From Mariniblastus sp. (GTDB lineage Bacteria > Planctomycetota > Planctomycetia > Pirellulales > Pirellulaceae), in assembly GCA_011523945.1 (NCBI GenBank), contig WTFU01000206.1:1-64000 (forward strand): 64,000 nucleotides of DNA, in the 5' to 3' direction. Position 1 is the first letter of the stretch. Every line of letters starts with the position of its first letter. Below, one piece after another: positions 27,779 through 36,897 of the stretch. Made by a program: the position numbers and the translations under genes. The notes under the pieces were generated by a model, which saw only the letters and a program-made list of their open reading frames with translations, was not told where the DNA came from and made no database searches.

Positions 27779-28690
27779 ATGCCAGCCTCGACAAAAGACA
27801 ATACAAATTCAAAGAATCACAATGACATTGCCGTCATCCTTGAGCACATCGAATTACTCGTTGAGTTGCACGAAGGACAAAGTGGCAATGCCGTGACATC
27901 GGCACAAGAAAATCTACGAAAAAAACAGGAAAGTGGATTCAGAGAATTAGAAAATTTGATTGAATTAAAATTCAAAACACTTGAAAGCAAAATTGATTCA
28001 CTCTCAAAATCATTCAACGACCAATCGAAAGTTCTTGAAACCAGTGGCGTCTACGATCTTAAATCTGCCGACTGGCTATTCCAGGAAGACAAGAAACAAG
28101 AACTCGAAACCAACTTGGCATCAGTTACTGAACAAATCACTGAAAAAACCGAATTCATCATCGGTTCTTTTGAAACGCGATTTGAAAATGTACTCCAAGA
28201 CATGGGTGAAAAGTTCTCAAAATTGATTGATCAAACTGAACCAACGGAGCAGGATTCATCTGAAGAAGACGATGGGACTTCACATTGGGAAAAACAAAAA
28301 GAAGCCATGCTTTCAAAGTATGGCATCGACTCTGAGTATCGTGAAACGGATGAACCCATCCCCTCAACGACCACAAAAGCAACCACCCCAACAAAAGCGT
28401 CAAAGAAGTCAACCACTCAATTGGGATCGCCAACCTCGGCCAAGCAGGAAGATTTCGCAGATATCGATGCACTGAAAGCTGAACTCAACGAAAAACTTCG
28501 CGAAGCCGAAATCGAACTCTCCATTGGCAGGGCAAAAATCAGCCAACAGCAAGCTGAAATTGCCTCTCGCCAGGTCGAACTGGAACGTCAAAGCGAAGCG
28601 CTTGAATCGAAACTGGCAGCCTGTCCCGACGGGTCCGCTCGAAAAACTGGCCTCCTCGACCGCTTAACGCGACACCTTCGTCAGGACTAA
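27779..28690 (+). CDS. Coiled-coil protein, hypothetical
   Basis: 303 residues, no signal or membrane segment. Long Glu/Lys/Gln-rich heptad stretches predict coiled coils at about 17-90, 95-150 and 218-285, with a flexible Thr/Pro/Ser-rich linker near 185-215 (TTKATTPTKASKKSTT). A conserved-looking motif DLKSADWLFQED lies near residue 96. The gene ends in an intrinsic-terminator-like hairpin (28694-28731). Protein of this kind often acts as a scaffold; no function can be assigned. ATG 27779 is used because it opens the frame. Confidence 0.75.
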   Translation: MPASTKDNTNSKNHNDIAVILEHIELLVELHEGQSGNAVTSAQENLRKKQESGFRELENLIELKFKTLESKIDSLSKSFNDQSKVLETSGVYDLKSADWLFQEDKKQELETNLASVTEQITEKTEFIIGSFETRFENVLQDMGEKFSKLIDQTEPTEQDSSEEDDGTSHWEKQKEAMLSKYGIDSEYRETDEPIPSTTTKATTPTKASKKSTTQLGSPTSAKQEDFADIDALKAELNEKLREAEIELSIGRAKISQQQAEIASRQVELERQSEALESKLAACPDGSARKTGLLDRLTRHLRQD

Positions 28691-28693
28691 TGC

Positions 28694-28731
28694 ACTCTGT
28701 GCGTTGCTTGAATTTTCAGAGTTCTTTTTTT
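28694..28731 (+). terminator. Probable intrinsic terminator
   Basis: ACTCTG (28694-28699) pairs with CAGAGT (28717-28722), closely followed by a run of eight T (28724-28731). It lies immediately after the coiled-coil gene. The stem is short (6 bp) with a 17-base loop. Confidence 0.45.
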
Positions 28732-29118
28732 GAATTAGCTGGGTAATTAGCAGTCTTTGCCTAGAAACAGCTATTACGCCAACCGCTAGCATGTACAGCA
28801 ATCGCGTCGACCGATCCTACACCACCCTCTCTAGCCCTCTGAGTACATGTGAATTTCATTTGGGGTTGTTTGTCGACCTTGCTTTTTGGTATTCCGTAAT
28901 CGCCTAAAACGTCTTGTCTCTGTGCGCCAGTATAAAACTGACGCACGAACCAGAGCCAATGTGACGTTGGCCAACAAATTAACGGCATGGAAGCCGACGG
29001 GTGTTTTGAGCGAACGGATTCAACTAATCCGCCAATCAAAATTGGTGCTCGGTGCGACATGCCAACATTTCCCAAATCGAGTTTGCTGGTTCAGCAAATT
29101 CACGATGGAAACAACAAC
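28732..29118. other. Intergenic stretch before the DUF11 gene
   Basis: About 390 bases between the coiled-coil gene and the chosen start of the DUF11 gene. A hairpin near 28921-28945 (GTGCGCCAGT/ACTGACGCAC, one mismatch) could be part of the 5' leader. The frame of the DUF11 gene is open upstream to 28987 but the preceding residues have no signal. A minus-strand frame at 28761-29075 lacks any support. Confidence 0.35.
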
Positions 29119-31917
29119 ATGTCCGAATCTGAAACCACACCGGAAATTGGCCCGCGGTTTACCAAGGCAACCATTATCCGTATTTCAGCGGTGGCCTTTT
29201 TTGTCACCCTGGGGTCGGTTGCTGTAATTCAATCGATGAACTATGTCTCATCTGATTCGAATGAAGATCCCAGCCAACTAGTTTCGGATACCGATAGTCC
29301 AAGCTCAGGTAAAGACTCTTTGCCGAAGGAAACGACCTCAAGCGAACCTCCTTCCGCATTCAACGAGCCGCCAAAGTCGACCGCAGACAAAAATACATTT
29401 AGCCCTCCTGATAATTTCGCAACCTCGATCGGGAAACCAGCCCCACCTGAACTGGGCATAAGAACAGCACCACCGGAAAATTCGTCCTTCAAGCCAACGT
29501 TGCCTCCCTTACAAGCGAGCCCAACTACCGCCGCCGCTCGACAAAGCGAAGGTTCCCTCGACAAGAAAAAACCCAGCAACGCTGGTTCAGGATTCAATGG
29601 CATTCCAATCGTAAAAGCTACACCTCCAGCCAGCCCGCCCGAACGCTTCGCATCCAAAGAAGCCTCGTTGCCGTTCTCAAATTCGAACAGTGGTTTCAAA
29701 CCACCAACTACGCCAACTCAAGATTCAGCAACCCAAACATCTACACCGAAGCAGACCAACACAAAAAAACCTAACCCGTTTCAAATTAACACACCCCCAA
29801 AGCAGGGCAGCGATATTCCGGAGCCTGGATCATCGTCGCCGGCATCGGCCAGTAACTCAGCCTCTCGATTGCTCGAACAAATTGCGGATGAGACGCCATC
29901 GACGCGACCAGTTTCCATGCCATTGGGTGGGGCCAACAAACCCAGGCCATTTTCCGCACCTGTTGGGCAGCCGGTTACAAAATCCTTTACCCCGCCAACC
30001 AACCAGCCTTCTCAACCAAAACTGCCTCAACCAAAACTGCCGAAATCACAATCGCCTCTATCCAATTCGAACGAATCGTCCCTAACCAACATTAGTTCGT
30101 TTAATAATCGCCCCCGTCCAACCGGGGCACCCGCCAACTCCCCGACCAGTAGCCAAGCCAAACCTGGGCCAGAAAAAACTAGTTCAAACCTGAATGAAAA
30201 GTTTCCAGAATCCGTGGCACCGAAGGTACCAAGTGCGTTTGCCTCGCAACCCATTACAGGCAAAACTCCAGCACCAACTACTCGATCCTTTGGAGCACCT
30301 CAAGCAGAATCTGAAACTGGCTCTCTGGGAACTTCCCCAAGTTTGACATCACAGACAAGCTCAAGCAATCCTCAAGCACCGAGGGCATTCGCGCCCAACC
30401 CAACTTCTCCCCGAAACGCCCCTTCATCCAATCGTTCATCGCTCACAGGCCCGGCATCTTCCTCACCCACAACCTCGACGATTCCAGTACCTCGATTAAC
30501 GCGAGACACTCCCGGAGATCGCCAACTCGAAGGCATTCAAGCGCCATCCTTAACGGTTGAAAAACTCTCACCCGCCGAAATCCAACTCAACCAGAAGGCT
30601 TCGTTTGAAATTATTGTTCGAAACATTGGTCGCGTTACGGCAGAGGAAGTTAAAGTAGTCGACCAGGTACCTGCTGGATGTGAATTTGTTGGAGCGACCC
30701 CTCAAACCCAACCTCAAGGAAAACTACAGAGCCTTAGCTGGAATCTCGGGACACTTAGACCCGGGCAAGAGAAAAAGATCACGTTTCAATTGAAACCAAC
30801 CCAACCCGGGGAGATGGGCAGTGTTGCCCAAGTCTCGTTTGCAACGCAAGCCTCCATGCGAACATTGGTTACCAAACCTGTTCTTGAGATTGTTCACCAG
30901 ACCGAGGCAACTCATTTAATTGGAGACCGCGTTATCCTCGATGTGATCGTTATTAATAAAGGCGATGGTCCTGCCAGGAACGTCCTGATCCAACAACAAG
31001 TACCTGAACAACTCGAATTTCCGGATGGTTTGCCAAACGCAAACCGGGGGATTGAATATGAAGTTGGCACATTGATGCCCGGTAAATCACAACGTGTTAA
31101 GCTGGCACTTAAGGCGGCTAACATTGGTAAGATCCAGAGTATCATGTACGCATCGGCCGAGGGCGGGCTCCGCGCTAAACATGAATTACCCATCGAAGTC
31201 ATCGCGCCAAAACTCGTAACCCAAAGCTCTGGTCCGAAAAAACGATTTTTGAAACGGAGTGCCACACATGAATTTCGCGTAACTAATCAGGGGACTGCCA
31301 ACGCCACCAACGTTCAACTCATCGCTAAACTTCCCAATGGCCTTCGCTTCGTTCAGGCAAATAACCAGGGGAGATATGACTCGAACAGTCATGCCGTTTA
31401 TTGGAGTCTGGCTGAACTCGCACAGAACATTGAAGCCAAAGTTGAATTGAAAACAATGCCGGTCGACGTTGGAAATCAGCCGATTACTTTTGAATCGTCT
31501 GCTGATTTAAATATAAAATCAGCACTCGAGCACGACCTCTCCGTCGAGCATCTGGTGGATGTATTCTTCGAAATTGACGATGTTATTGACCCGATCGAGA
31601 TTGGCGGCGATACCAGGTACCGAGTTCGAGTCGTGAATCAAGGCACCAAAGCAGCGACCAATATTCGGCTTCAAGTTGATTTCCCGGCTGGGATAACTCC
31701 AACCTCAGTCAACGGTTCATTACGGCATGCCATTCGCGGACAACAGGTTGTTTTTGAGCCAATCAACAATATGAATCCAGATGACGAACTCAGCTTCATG
31801 ATTAACGGACGAGGCCAATCCGCTGGTGACCATCGAGTCGTCGTGAGTATGCAAACCGACGGACGGACTTCGCCGGTATCCAAACAGGAGTCGACCCGTG
31901 TCTATTCCGACCAATAA
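29119..31917 (+). CDS. Large membrane-anchored DUF11 repeat protein
   Basis: 932 residues from ATG 29119 (MSESETTPEIG). This start places the membrane segment (about 17-40, IIRISAVAFFVTLGSVAVI) near the N-terminus with positive residues inside, so the bulk is exported. Residues about 45-475 are disordered and rich in Pro, Ser, Thr and Asn. Four DUF11-type beta-sandwich repeats follow (starting near 478, 590, 695 and 805), each with patterns such as VRNIGRVTAEEVKVVDQVP, VINKGDGPARNV and VTNQGTANATNV. DUF11 proteins are usually cell-envelope structural or adhesion proteins. It stands alone between two intergenic gaps. Confidence 0.9.
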   Translation: MSESETTPEIGPRFTKATIIRISAVAFFVTLGSVAVIQSMNYVSSDSNEDPSQLVSDTDSPSSGKDSLPKETTSSEPPSAFNEPPKSTADKNTFSPPDNFATSIGKPAPPELGIRTAPPENSSFKPTLPPLQASPTTAAARQSEGSLDKKKPSNAGSGFNGIPIVKATPPASPPERFASKEASLPFSNSNSGFKPPTTPTQDSATQTSTPKQTNTKKPNPFQINTPPKQGSDIPEPGSSSPASASNSASRLLEQIADETPSTRPVSMPLGGANKPRPFSAPVGQPVTKSFTPPTNQPSQPKLPQPKLPKSQSPLSNSNESSLTNISSFNNRPRPTGAPANSPTSSQAKPGPEKTSSNLNEKFPESVAPKVPSAFASQPITGKTPAPTTRSFGAPQAESETGSLGTSPSLTSQTSSSNPQAPRAFAPNPTSPRNAPSSNRSSLTGPASSSPTTSTIPVPRLTRDTPGDRQLEGIQAPSLTVEKLSPAEIQLNQKASFEIIVRNIGRVTAEEVKVVDQVPAGCEFVGATPQTQPQGKLQSLSWNLGTLRPGQEKKITFQLKPTQPGEMGSVAQVSFATQASMRTLVTKPVLEIVHQTEATHLIGDRVILDVIVINKGDGPARNVLIQQQVPEQLEFPDGLPNANRGIEYEVGTLMPGKSQRVKLALKAANIGKIQSIMYASAEGGLRAKHELPIEVIAPKLVTQSSGPKKRFLKRSATHEFRVTNQGTANATNVQLIAKLPNGLRFVQANNQGRYDSNSHAVYWSLAELAQNIEAKVELKTMPVDVGNQPITFESSADLNIKSALEHDLSVEHLVDVFFEIDDVIDPIEIGGDTRYRVRVVNQGTKAATNIRLQVDFPAGITPTSVNGSLRHAIRGQQVVFEPINNMNPDDELSFMINGRGQSAGDHRVVVSMQTDGRTSPVSKQESTRVYSDQ

Positions 31918-31960
31918 TTGACCTGGGAATGCCTTTCTGTGCTTAGATTGCCGGTCAATT
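31916..31960. repeat. Inverted repeat after the DUF11 gene
   Basis: AATTGACC (31916-31923, overlapping the stop codon) and GGTCAATT (31953-31960) are exact reverse complements separated by 29 bases. There is no T-run, so a classical intrinsic terminator is unlikely; it may aid factor-dependent termination or protect the mRNA end. Confidence 0.4.
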
Positions 31961-32173
31961 AACTACTCCAGAAGGTTAGTTCCTGCCTCCCAGACTGATC
32001 AAAACCGGCATGATTTCCATCAAATCCTGCTGTTCGCGCGATTTCGCTGGTTTTCATGCTCGAAAAACCGCGTTTCCTTGGAAATGAGCCGTTAATCTTA
32101 AGCTGATGTTCTGGTAGACTTACCGATTCGATTTTTGCCCTGAAAGCTGATTTATATTTGAGTTGGAGAATCC

Positions 32174-32938
32174 GTGAGACGCCCCCTAATTGCCGGCAAT
32201 TGGAAGATGAACCTCAATCGCGCTGACGCCGTTGCGCTTTCCAGCGACCTTGTGAATGCAGACAAATCCAGTGAGGTCGATGTTCTAATTTGTCCGTCTC
32301 ATATTTACCTCGACGCCGTTTCATCCACCCTCGGCGATTCAGGCATTTCACTTGGTGCCCAGGACGTATATTTTGAAGCTGGAGGAGCCTTTACAGGTGA
32401 AATCAGTACCGGAATGCTTAGCGATGTCGGATGCCAATTCGTAATTCTCGGACACAGTGAACGACGACATGTCATGGGTGAAACCGATTCGCTCATTAAC
32501 AAGAAAGTCAAAGCAGTTCTCGAAGCAGGGCTAACTCCCGTACTTTGTGTAGGAGAAACGCTGGAAGATCGCGAAGCGGGCAACACCGAAGCCGTCGTTA
32601 AAACACAATTCGAAGGCTCGCTCGCCGACTTGAGTCCCGAGCAGGTTCAAAAGACCGTCATCGCATATGAACCGGTATGGGCCATTGGAACTGGCAAAAC
32701 AGCGAGCCCTGAACAAGCTCAGGAGGTTCACGCTGACCTTCGCAAATTACTGAACGACCGCTATAATTCCGAGACTTCCGAACAAGTACGGATTCTCTAT
32801 GGCGGAAGCGTGAAACCAGACAATGCAAGCAATTTGATGTCCCAACCGGACATCGATGGAGCGTTGGTCGGAGGTGCATCTTTGAAAGCAGATGGATTTA
32901 CAGCGATCATTAACGCAGCCAACCAAAACGTCGCCTAA
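32174..32938 (+). CDS. tpiA: Triose-phosphate isomerase
   Basis: 254 residues, standard length. Active-site residues are all present: K11 in AGNWKMN, the catalytic His in ILGHSERRH, and the catalytic Glu in [13 protein letters not shown]. The phosphate-binding GGSVKPDNA and [10 protein letters not shown] segments close the barrel. It interconverts dihydroxyacetone phosphate and glyceraldehyde 3-phosphate in the cytoplasm. GTG 32174 is the start, with TTGGAG nine bases upstream as ribosome site. It heads the tpiA-secG-yicC-gmk-rpoZ-coaC-coaB run. Confidence 0.98.
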   Translation: MRRPLIAGNWKMNLNRADAVALSSDLVNADKSSEVDVLICPSHIYLDAVSSTLGDSGISLGAQDVYFEAGGAFTGEISTGMLSDVGCQFVILGHSERRHVMGETDSLINKKVKAVLEAGLTPVLCVGETLEDREAGNTEAVVKTQFEGSLADLSPEQVQKTVIAYEPVWAIGTGKTASPEQAQEVHADLRKLLNDRYNSETSEQVRILYGGSVKPDNASNLMSQPDIDGALVGGASLKADGFTAIINAANQNVA

Positions 32939-33012
32939 CGTGGTAACGAGCGACAAGCGAGAACACAAACAAATCACTAGACAAATCACCTCAGGTGGTA
33001 CGAGAAATTAAT

Positions 33013-33630
33013 ATGACTTTGGCTCAATTCCAATTTGTGGAAAACTCCCTACTGTTGTCCGAGTTTCGGTTCGGACTTTTTGTAATGGAAATTCTATTGT
33101 TTATGTGCTCCTTGTTTTTAATGGCACTCGTGCTTGTCCAACGAGGAAAAGGGGGCGGACTGACTGGTGCCCTCGGCGGCATGGGCGGACAAAGTGCATT
33201 CGGTTCGAAAGCCGGTGATGCGTTCACAAAAATTACGATCGTAACAGCGGCGATCTGGATCTTCCTCTGCATGATGACGATCGCTTTGTTCAACCCTCCT
33301 CCGGCACCTACTTCAACGCTCAACAATGAGCCAATTCTAAGTGGAGTCGGTGGCGAGGAACTTGAAGGAGATGGCGAAGCGGACAGCGACGCTCCCGAGA
33401 AATCGACCTCAGCCGCTGGTGATGCAGCATCTGAGGGTAATGATGATGCAGCAACTGAGGGTAATGGTGATGCAGCAACTGAGGGCGATGATAAAGCATC
33501 AGACGCTGCTGGAGAGAGTGGTTCGGGTGAAAAAGCAACGGACGCTAAACCAGTCGATTCAGAAGCGGAAGCTCAACCAACCGCCACAGACGAAACGAGC
33601 GAGACTAAGTCCGATGTTGAAGAAAAGTAA
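33013..33630 (+). CDS. secG: Preprotein translocase subunit SecG with acidic extension
   Basis: 205 residues from ATG 33013; GTG 32995 in frame is an alternative. Two membrane helices (about 20-45 and 75-95) flank the SecG signature QRGKGGGLTGALGGMGGQSAFG, with GDAFTKIT before the second helix. SecG assists SecYE in protein export at the inner membrane. Typical SecG is 75-120 residues; here about 105 extra residues form an acidic, Ala/Glu/Asp/Ser-rich tail, partly built from 24-base tandem repeats (33419-33490). The tpiA-secG order is common in planctomycetes. Confidence 0.95.
   Translation: MTLAQFQFVENSLLLSEFRFGLFVMEILLFMCSLFLMALVLVQRGKGGGLTGALGGMGGQSAFGSKAGDAFTKITIVTAAIWIFLCMMTIALFNPPPAPTSTLNNEPILSGVGGEELEGDGEADSDAPEKSTSAAGDAASEGNDDAATEGNGDAATEGDDKASDAAGESGSGEKATDAKPVDSEAEAQPTATDETSETKSDVEEK
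33419..33490 (+). repeat. 24-bp tandem repeat in secG
   Basis: Three consecutive near-identical 24-base units of the form G(G/A)TGATGCAGCA(T/A)CTGAGGG(T/C)(A/G)AT begin at 33419, encoding repeated (G/D)DAA(S/T)EGN units. A fourth degenerate unit follows. The repeats lie in the acidic tail of SecG and are prone to length change by slippage. Confidence 0.7.
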
Positions 33631-33725
33631 TCGTCTAGCAACTACCGCGAATTCCATTCGAACCGCGGCACGATCGATTTCTTGAATTTCAACCCGAATA
33701 CGCTTTAACGATACGGGAGTCTGTT

Positions 33726-34598
33726 TTGTTACTTAGCATGACCGGCCACGGACAGGCCTCCGTCCAGAATGATCACGTTCGCGTTGTAGCCGAACTCAAA
33801 ACCGTCAACAATCGTTTTTTAAAAACGTCAATCAATTGTGATCTCGACGCTGCTCATCAAGCAAAATTGGAAGCGTTGGTTAAGCAGCATATTCATCGAG
33901 GCAGCGTCAATCTGCGGATTAATTCACAGATTCTCAGCGGAGAATCAAATTATCAACTGAACGCCGAAGTCATTCGTGCTTACTGGCTTCAGCTTTCCGA
34001 AATTGCCGGTTCCACTCAGGCAATTAACGTTGAATCAATTTTGAAATTGCCGGGTGTTGTCGCAGACAATGTTAGCAACGACGACCAAAATGAGCGAGTC
34101 TGGCCAGCGGTAGAGCAGGCTACGCGAGAAGCGCTCGTGCAATTGAACAAAATGCGCGAACTCGAAGGCTCCGTGATGCAAAAAGATATGATTTCTAATT
34201 GCGAAATCATTTCAACCAATCTGGAATCCATTAAATCACTAGCCCCCCGGGTGATCACGCATTATTCGAAACGAATGACCGAGCGAATCAACAGCCTGCT
34301 TGAGTCCCACGATACATCAATCGATGCAACAGACATCGTCAAAGAGGTTGGGGTTTTTGCGGAAAAGTGTGACATCTCAGAAGAAACCGTTCGACTTGGA
34401 TGCCATATCGAGCAATTCAATAAACTAATTCAAGAGGATTCGAGCAACGGCAAGAAACTCGACTTCCTGGTTCAGGAAATGCTGAGGGAAACGAACACAA
34501 TTGGCTCCAAAGCGAATGATGTGGAAATCGCGAACCACGTCGTGGAGATCAAGACATGCATCGAGCGAATTCGAGAAATGGTTCAAAATGTCGAGTAG
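33726..34598 (+). CDS. yicC: YicC family endoribonuclease
   Basis: 290 residues. The N-terminus LLSMTGHGQAS and AELKTVNNRFLK match YicC, and the C-terminal domain ends with REMVQNVE preceded by KLDFLVQEMLRETNTIGSKAND, the strongest family signature. YicC-like proteins are reported endoribonucleases linked to RNA turnover and stress. TTG 33726 is chosen because MLLSMTG is the conserved start. It overlaps or abuts gmk, which is the usual partner, so the two are probably cotranscribed. Confidence 0.95.
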   Translation: MLLSMTGHGQASVQNDHVRVVAELKTVNNRFLKTSINCDLDAAHQAKLEALVKQHIHRGSVNLRINSQILSGESNYQLNAEVIRAYWLQLSEIAGSTQAINVESILKLPGVVADNVSNDDQNERVWPAVEQATREALVQLNKMRELEGSVMQKDMISNCEIISTNLESIKSLAPRVITHYSKRMTERINSLLESHDTSIDATDIVKEVGVFAEKCDISEETVRLGCHIEQFNKLIQEDSSNGKKLDFLVQEMLRETNTIGSKANDVEIANHVVEIKTCIERIREMVQNVE

Positions 34599-35214
34599 TA
34601 CCATGTCACAACAGCCCTCAAATAACCAGCGGTCCACCGATGCCAAACCTGGAAAATTAATCATCATTTCCGGACCCTCCGGCGTCGGAAAGACCACCGT
34701 TCTGAAGAGCTTATTCCAAACTTGCGAATTGCCCTTGGAAGCGAGCATCTCGGCAACGACGCGTCCCCGACGATCCGGGGAAACCGAGGGAGTAAGCTAC
34801 TATTACCTGTCGCCCGAACAATTTGAAGAACATCGAAAAAACGGGGATTTCCTCGAATGTTGCGAGGTTTTCGGCTACGGACACTGGTACGGAACACTCG
34901 AAGCACCCGTTACCACTGGCCTTCAAGCCGGAAAATGGGTAATCTTAGAGGTTGACGTCGAAGGTGCTGCCAAGGTCTTGAAACACCATCCCGACGCAAT
35001 CACAATCTTCATTCACCCAGGCAGTTTGGAAGAACTCGAACAACGACTGCGTGGCCGGGGAACAGAATCCGAAGAGGTTCTGCAAAAACGACTCGCCGTT
35101 GCCAAACGGGAACTCGACGCGTCATCCTCATATCAACACATCGTTACCAACCAATCGGTCGAACAGACCGTCAACGACATTTGTAGGTTGTTGCAACAAG
35201 CGGAGAAAAACTGA
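34588..35214 (+). CDS. gmk: Guanylate kinase
   Basis: 208 residues from ATG 34588, overlapping yicC by 11 bases; ATG 34603 is an equally possible start. The P-loop is SGPSGVGKTT, followed by SATTRPRRSGETEGVSYYYLS (the GMP-binding region) and GHWYGT. It phosphorylates GMP to GDP in the cytoplasm. The upstream frame to 34501 lies within yicC and has no conserved residues. The rpoZ-like ATG follows the gmk stop directly (TGAATG), so gmk and omega are coupled as in many bacteria. Confidence 0.97.
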   Translation: MSSSTMSQQPSNNQRSTDAKPGKLIIISGPSGVGKTTVLKSLFQTCELPLEASISATTRPRRSGETEGVSYYYLSPEQFEEHRKNGDFLECCEVFGYGHWYGTLEAPVTTGLQAGKWVILEVDVEGAAKVLKHHPDAITIFIHPGSLEELEQRLRGRGTESEEVLQKRLAVAKRELDASSSYQHIVTNQSVEQTVNDICRLLQQAEKN

Positions 35215-35475
35215 ATGTACGACGCACTAAAAGAAGAAGAAATCGTCCGCAAAGTCGGCGGTCGTTTCAAACTATCAACATTGATTCAGAAACGAATGGT
35301 ACAACTCAATCAAGGGTCTCGGCCTTTAGTTGAAACAAAATCGCAAGATAAAATGGCGATCGTGCTTGAGGAAATTCTCCAGGATAAAATCTACCTGGAC
35401 ACTACCGATAATCTTCGCAGTACGGCATCGCCCGATGTACCAGACATGCCTGAATTGGATCTGGACGATCTGTAA
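35215..35475 (+). CDS. rpoZ: RNA polymerase omega subunit
   Basis: 86 residues, fitting omega (about 70-100). The core [22 protein letters not shown] corresponds to the conserved omega helix with the R-x-x-x-L-x-x-x-x-x-x-x-Q-L pattern, followed by a short acidic tail. Omega stabilises the beta-prime subunit of RNA polymerase. Position directly behind gmk supports the call, as gmk-rpoZ adjacency is widely conserved. Confidence 0.88.
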   Translation: MYDALKEEEIVRKVGGRFKLSTLIQKRMVQLNQGSRPLVETKSQDKMAIVLEEILQDKIYLDTTDNLRSTASPDVPDMPELDLDDL

Positions 35476-35600
35476 ACCGCCGAAGACAGACAACTGCCCG
35501 TTTTCGGTGAGTGATTGATGCCCAGCCCCAAGGTTGCTTGAATTGCAATATACTCGAGCAACCGCCCGGGCAAACAAGCGCAAACAAAAAGGGTCAACCT

Positions 35601-36134
35601 ATGGCCGAAAAAGAAATCATCATCGCTGTCTCCGGCGGGGTTGCAGCGTTCAAGGCCGCCGCACTCGTGAGTCAATTAGCGCAGCAGGGACATTGCGTCA
35701 AAGTCGTCATGACACAATCGGCCCAAGCGTTTGTTGGGAAGGCGACGTTTGCGGCGCTCACGGGAAATCCAGTCGCCTCTGAAATCTTCGATAGTCGGTT
35801 TCCGTTGGGCGCTCACATTGAATTAGCGCGGTCCGCCGACCTCCTGTGCGTGGCTCCAGCGACTGCGAACTTCATGGCAAAAGCGGCAACCGGGATCGCT
35901 GATGATTTATTAAGCACACTTTATCTTTGCTTCACTGGGCCGGTACTCGTTGCACCCGCGATGAATTGTGAAATGTGGGATAAACCGCCGGTTCAGCGAA
36001 ACTATCAGCAGTTAGCCCAGGATGGCGTCCAATTCATTGATCCGCAAGAAGGCTGGCTGAGTTGCCGCACCCGAGGAATTGGCCGAATGGCATCACCCGA
36101 ATCAATTGCTGACGCCATCAACGACCGTCTTTAA
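35601..36134 (+). CDS. coaC: Phosphopantothenoylcysteine decarboxylase (stand-alone CoaC)
   Basis: 177 residues from ATG 35601. The flavoprotein fold starts with IIIAVSGGVAAFKAA. The catalytic His sits in GAHIELARSADLL, the PAMN motif in APAMNCEMW, and the flap cysteine in WLSCRTRGIGRMASPE. The enzyme decarboxylates phosphopantothenoylcysteine to phosphopantetheine with FMN in CoA synthesis. In most bacteria it is fused to the ligase (Dfp/CoaBC); here the ligase is the next gene, 71 bases on. The frame is open to 35511 but the earlier residues are not conserved. Confidence 0.93.
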   Translation: MAEKEIIIAVSGGVAAFKAAALVSQLAQQGHCVKVVMTQSAQAFVGKATFAALTGNPVASEIFDSRFPLGAHIELARSADLLCVAPATANFMAKAATGIADDLLSTLYLCFTGPVLVAPAMNCEMWDKPPVQRNYQQLAQDGVQFIDPQEGWLSCRTRGIGRMASPESIADAINDRL

Positions 36135-36205
36135 TCCCTCCAGACACCCAACCCGATGGTGGCTCCTGTTTCGAGTCTCCAAGAACAAATTGAACAGTAG
36201 TTTTC

Positions 36206-36841
36206 ATGGCCCGAATCCTCATCACCTCTGGACCAACTCGACAGTACATCGACCCCGTCAGATACATCAGCAATGCGTCGAGCGGACGCATGGGCTGCTG
36301 CTTGGTTGAGGCAGCAATCGAGGCGGGGCACGAGGTCGTTTTAGTCAGTGGCCCCGTCGAGATTCAATATCCCCCGGCAGCAGAATTGTTTTCGGTCCTG
36401 ACCACGGAAGACATGCTCGACGCCGCCACAAAATTATTTGCCGACTGCGACGGCATGATTGGCGTCGCCGCTCCATGCGATTACAAGCCGATTGAAGTTG
36501 CCGACCATAAAATCCGCAAAACGGGCGAGGCGCTCGAGCTAAAACTGATTGAAACTCCGGATGTAGTTGCCTCACTCGGTGCTAACAAGGAATCACACCA
36601 ATGGACAGTCGGATTTGCCCTCGAAACGGAAGATGCTCGCTTTCGAGCGATTACAAAACTGCAAAAAAAGAATTGCGATCTTGTCGTTCTCAACGGGCCT
36701 GCTGCGATCAATGCCGTTGACAACGAAGTTGAAATCATTGATTCCGAAGGAACGGTCATCAAATCGATAAAAGGCCCGAAGGCAACCATCGCAAGCCAGA
36801 TTCTCGCTGTCATAGAGCAGCAATTAATCCTTAGCCATTAA
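36206..36841 (+). CDS. coaB: Phosphopantothenate-cysteine ligase (stand-alone CoaB)
   Basis: 211 residues. The N-terminus ILITSGPTRQYIDPVRYISN and SSGRMG match the nucleotide-binding start of CoaB; AAPCDYKP and KIRKTGEALELKLIETPDV give the conserved Lys-rich loop. It joins cysteine to 4'-phosphopantothenate with nucleotide triphosphate. The split CoaC/CoaB arrangement, with both genes adjacent on the same strand, is what I recall for planctomycetes. Start ATG 36206 gives the family N-terminus. Confidence 0.93.
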   Translation: MARILITSGPTRQYIDPVRYISNASSGRMGCCLVEAAIEAGHEVVLVSGPVEIQYPPAAELFSVLTTEDMLDAATKLFADCDGMIGVAAPCDYKPIEVADHKIRKTGEALELKLIETPDVVASLGANKESHQWTVGFALETEDARFRAITKLQKKNCDLVVLNGPAAINAVDNEVEIIDSEGTVIKSIKGPKATIASQILAVIEQQLILSH

Positions 36842-36850
36842 ACCCAGGCC

Positions 36851-36873
36851 AAAAAAAGACCCCAATGGGGTCT
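36851..36873 (-). terminator. Intrinsic terminator of the small membrane protein cluster
   Basis: AGACCCCA (36857-36864) pairs with TGGGGTCT (36866-36873). Read on the minus strand, the hairpin is followed by seven T (36857-36851). It lies 25 bases beyond the stop of the 36898-37173 gene, so it ends that minus-strand transcript. It may also slow plus-strand transcription from coaB, though no T-run is found on that side. Confidence 0.75.
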
Positions 36874-36897
36874 CTCAATTCTTACTAACTTGCCGGC

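Noticed and set aside
28761-29075. Minus-strand reading frame before the DUF11 gene
   Set aside because: No motifs, runs antisense to the DUF11 leader and overlaps a hairpin.
33419-33490. Regular 24-bp units as a possible CRISPR array
   Set aside because: The units are directly adjacent with no spacers and encode the acidic SecG tail in frame.
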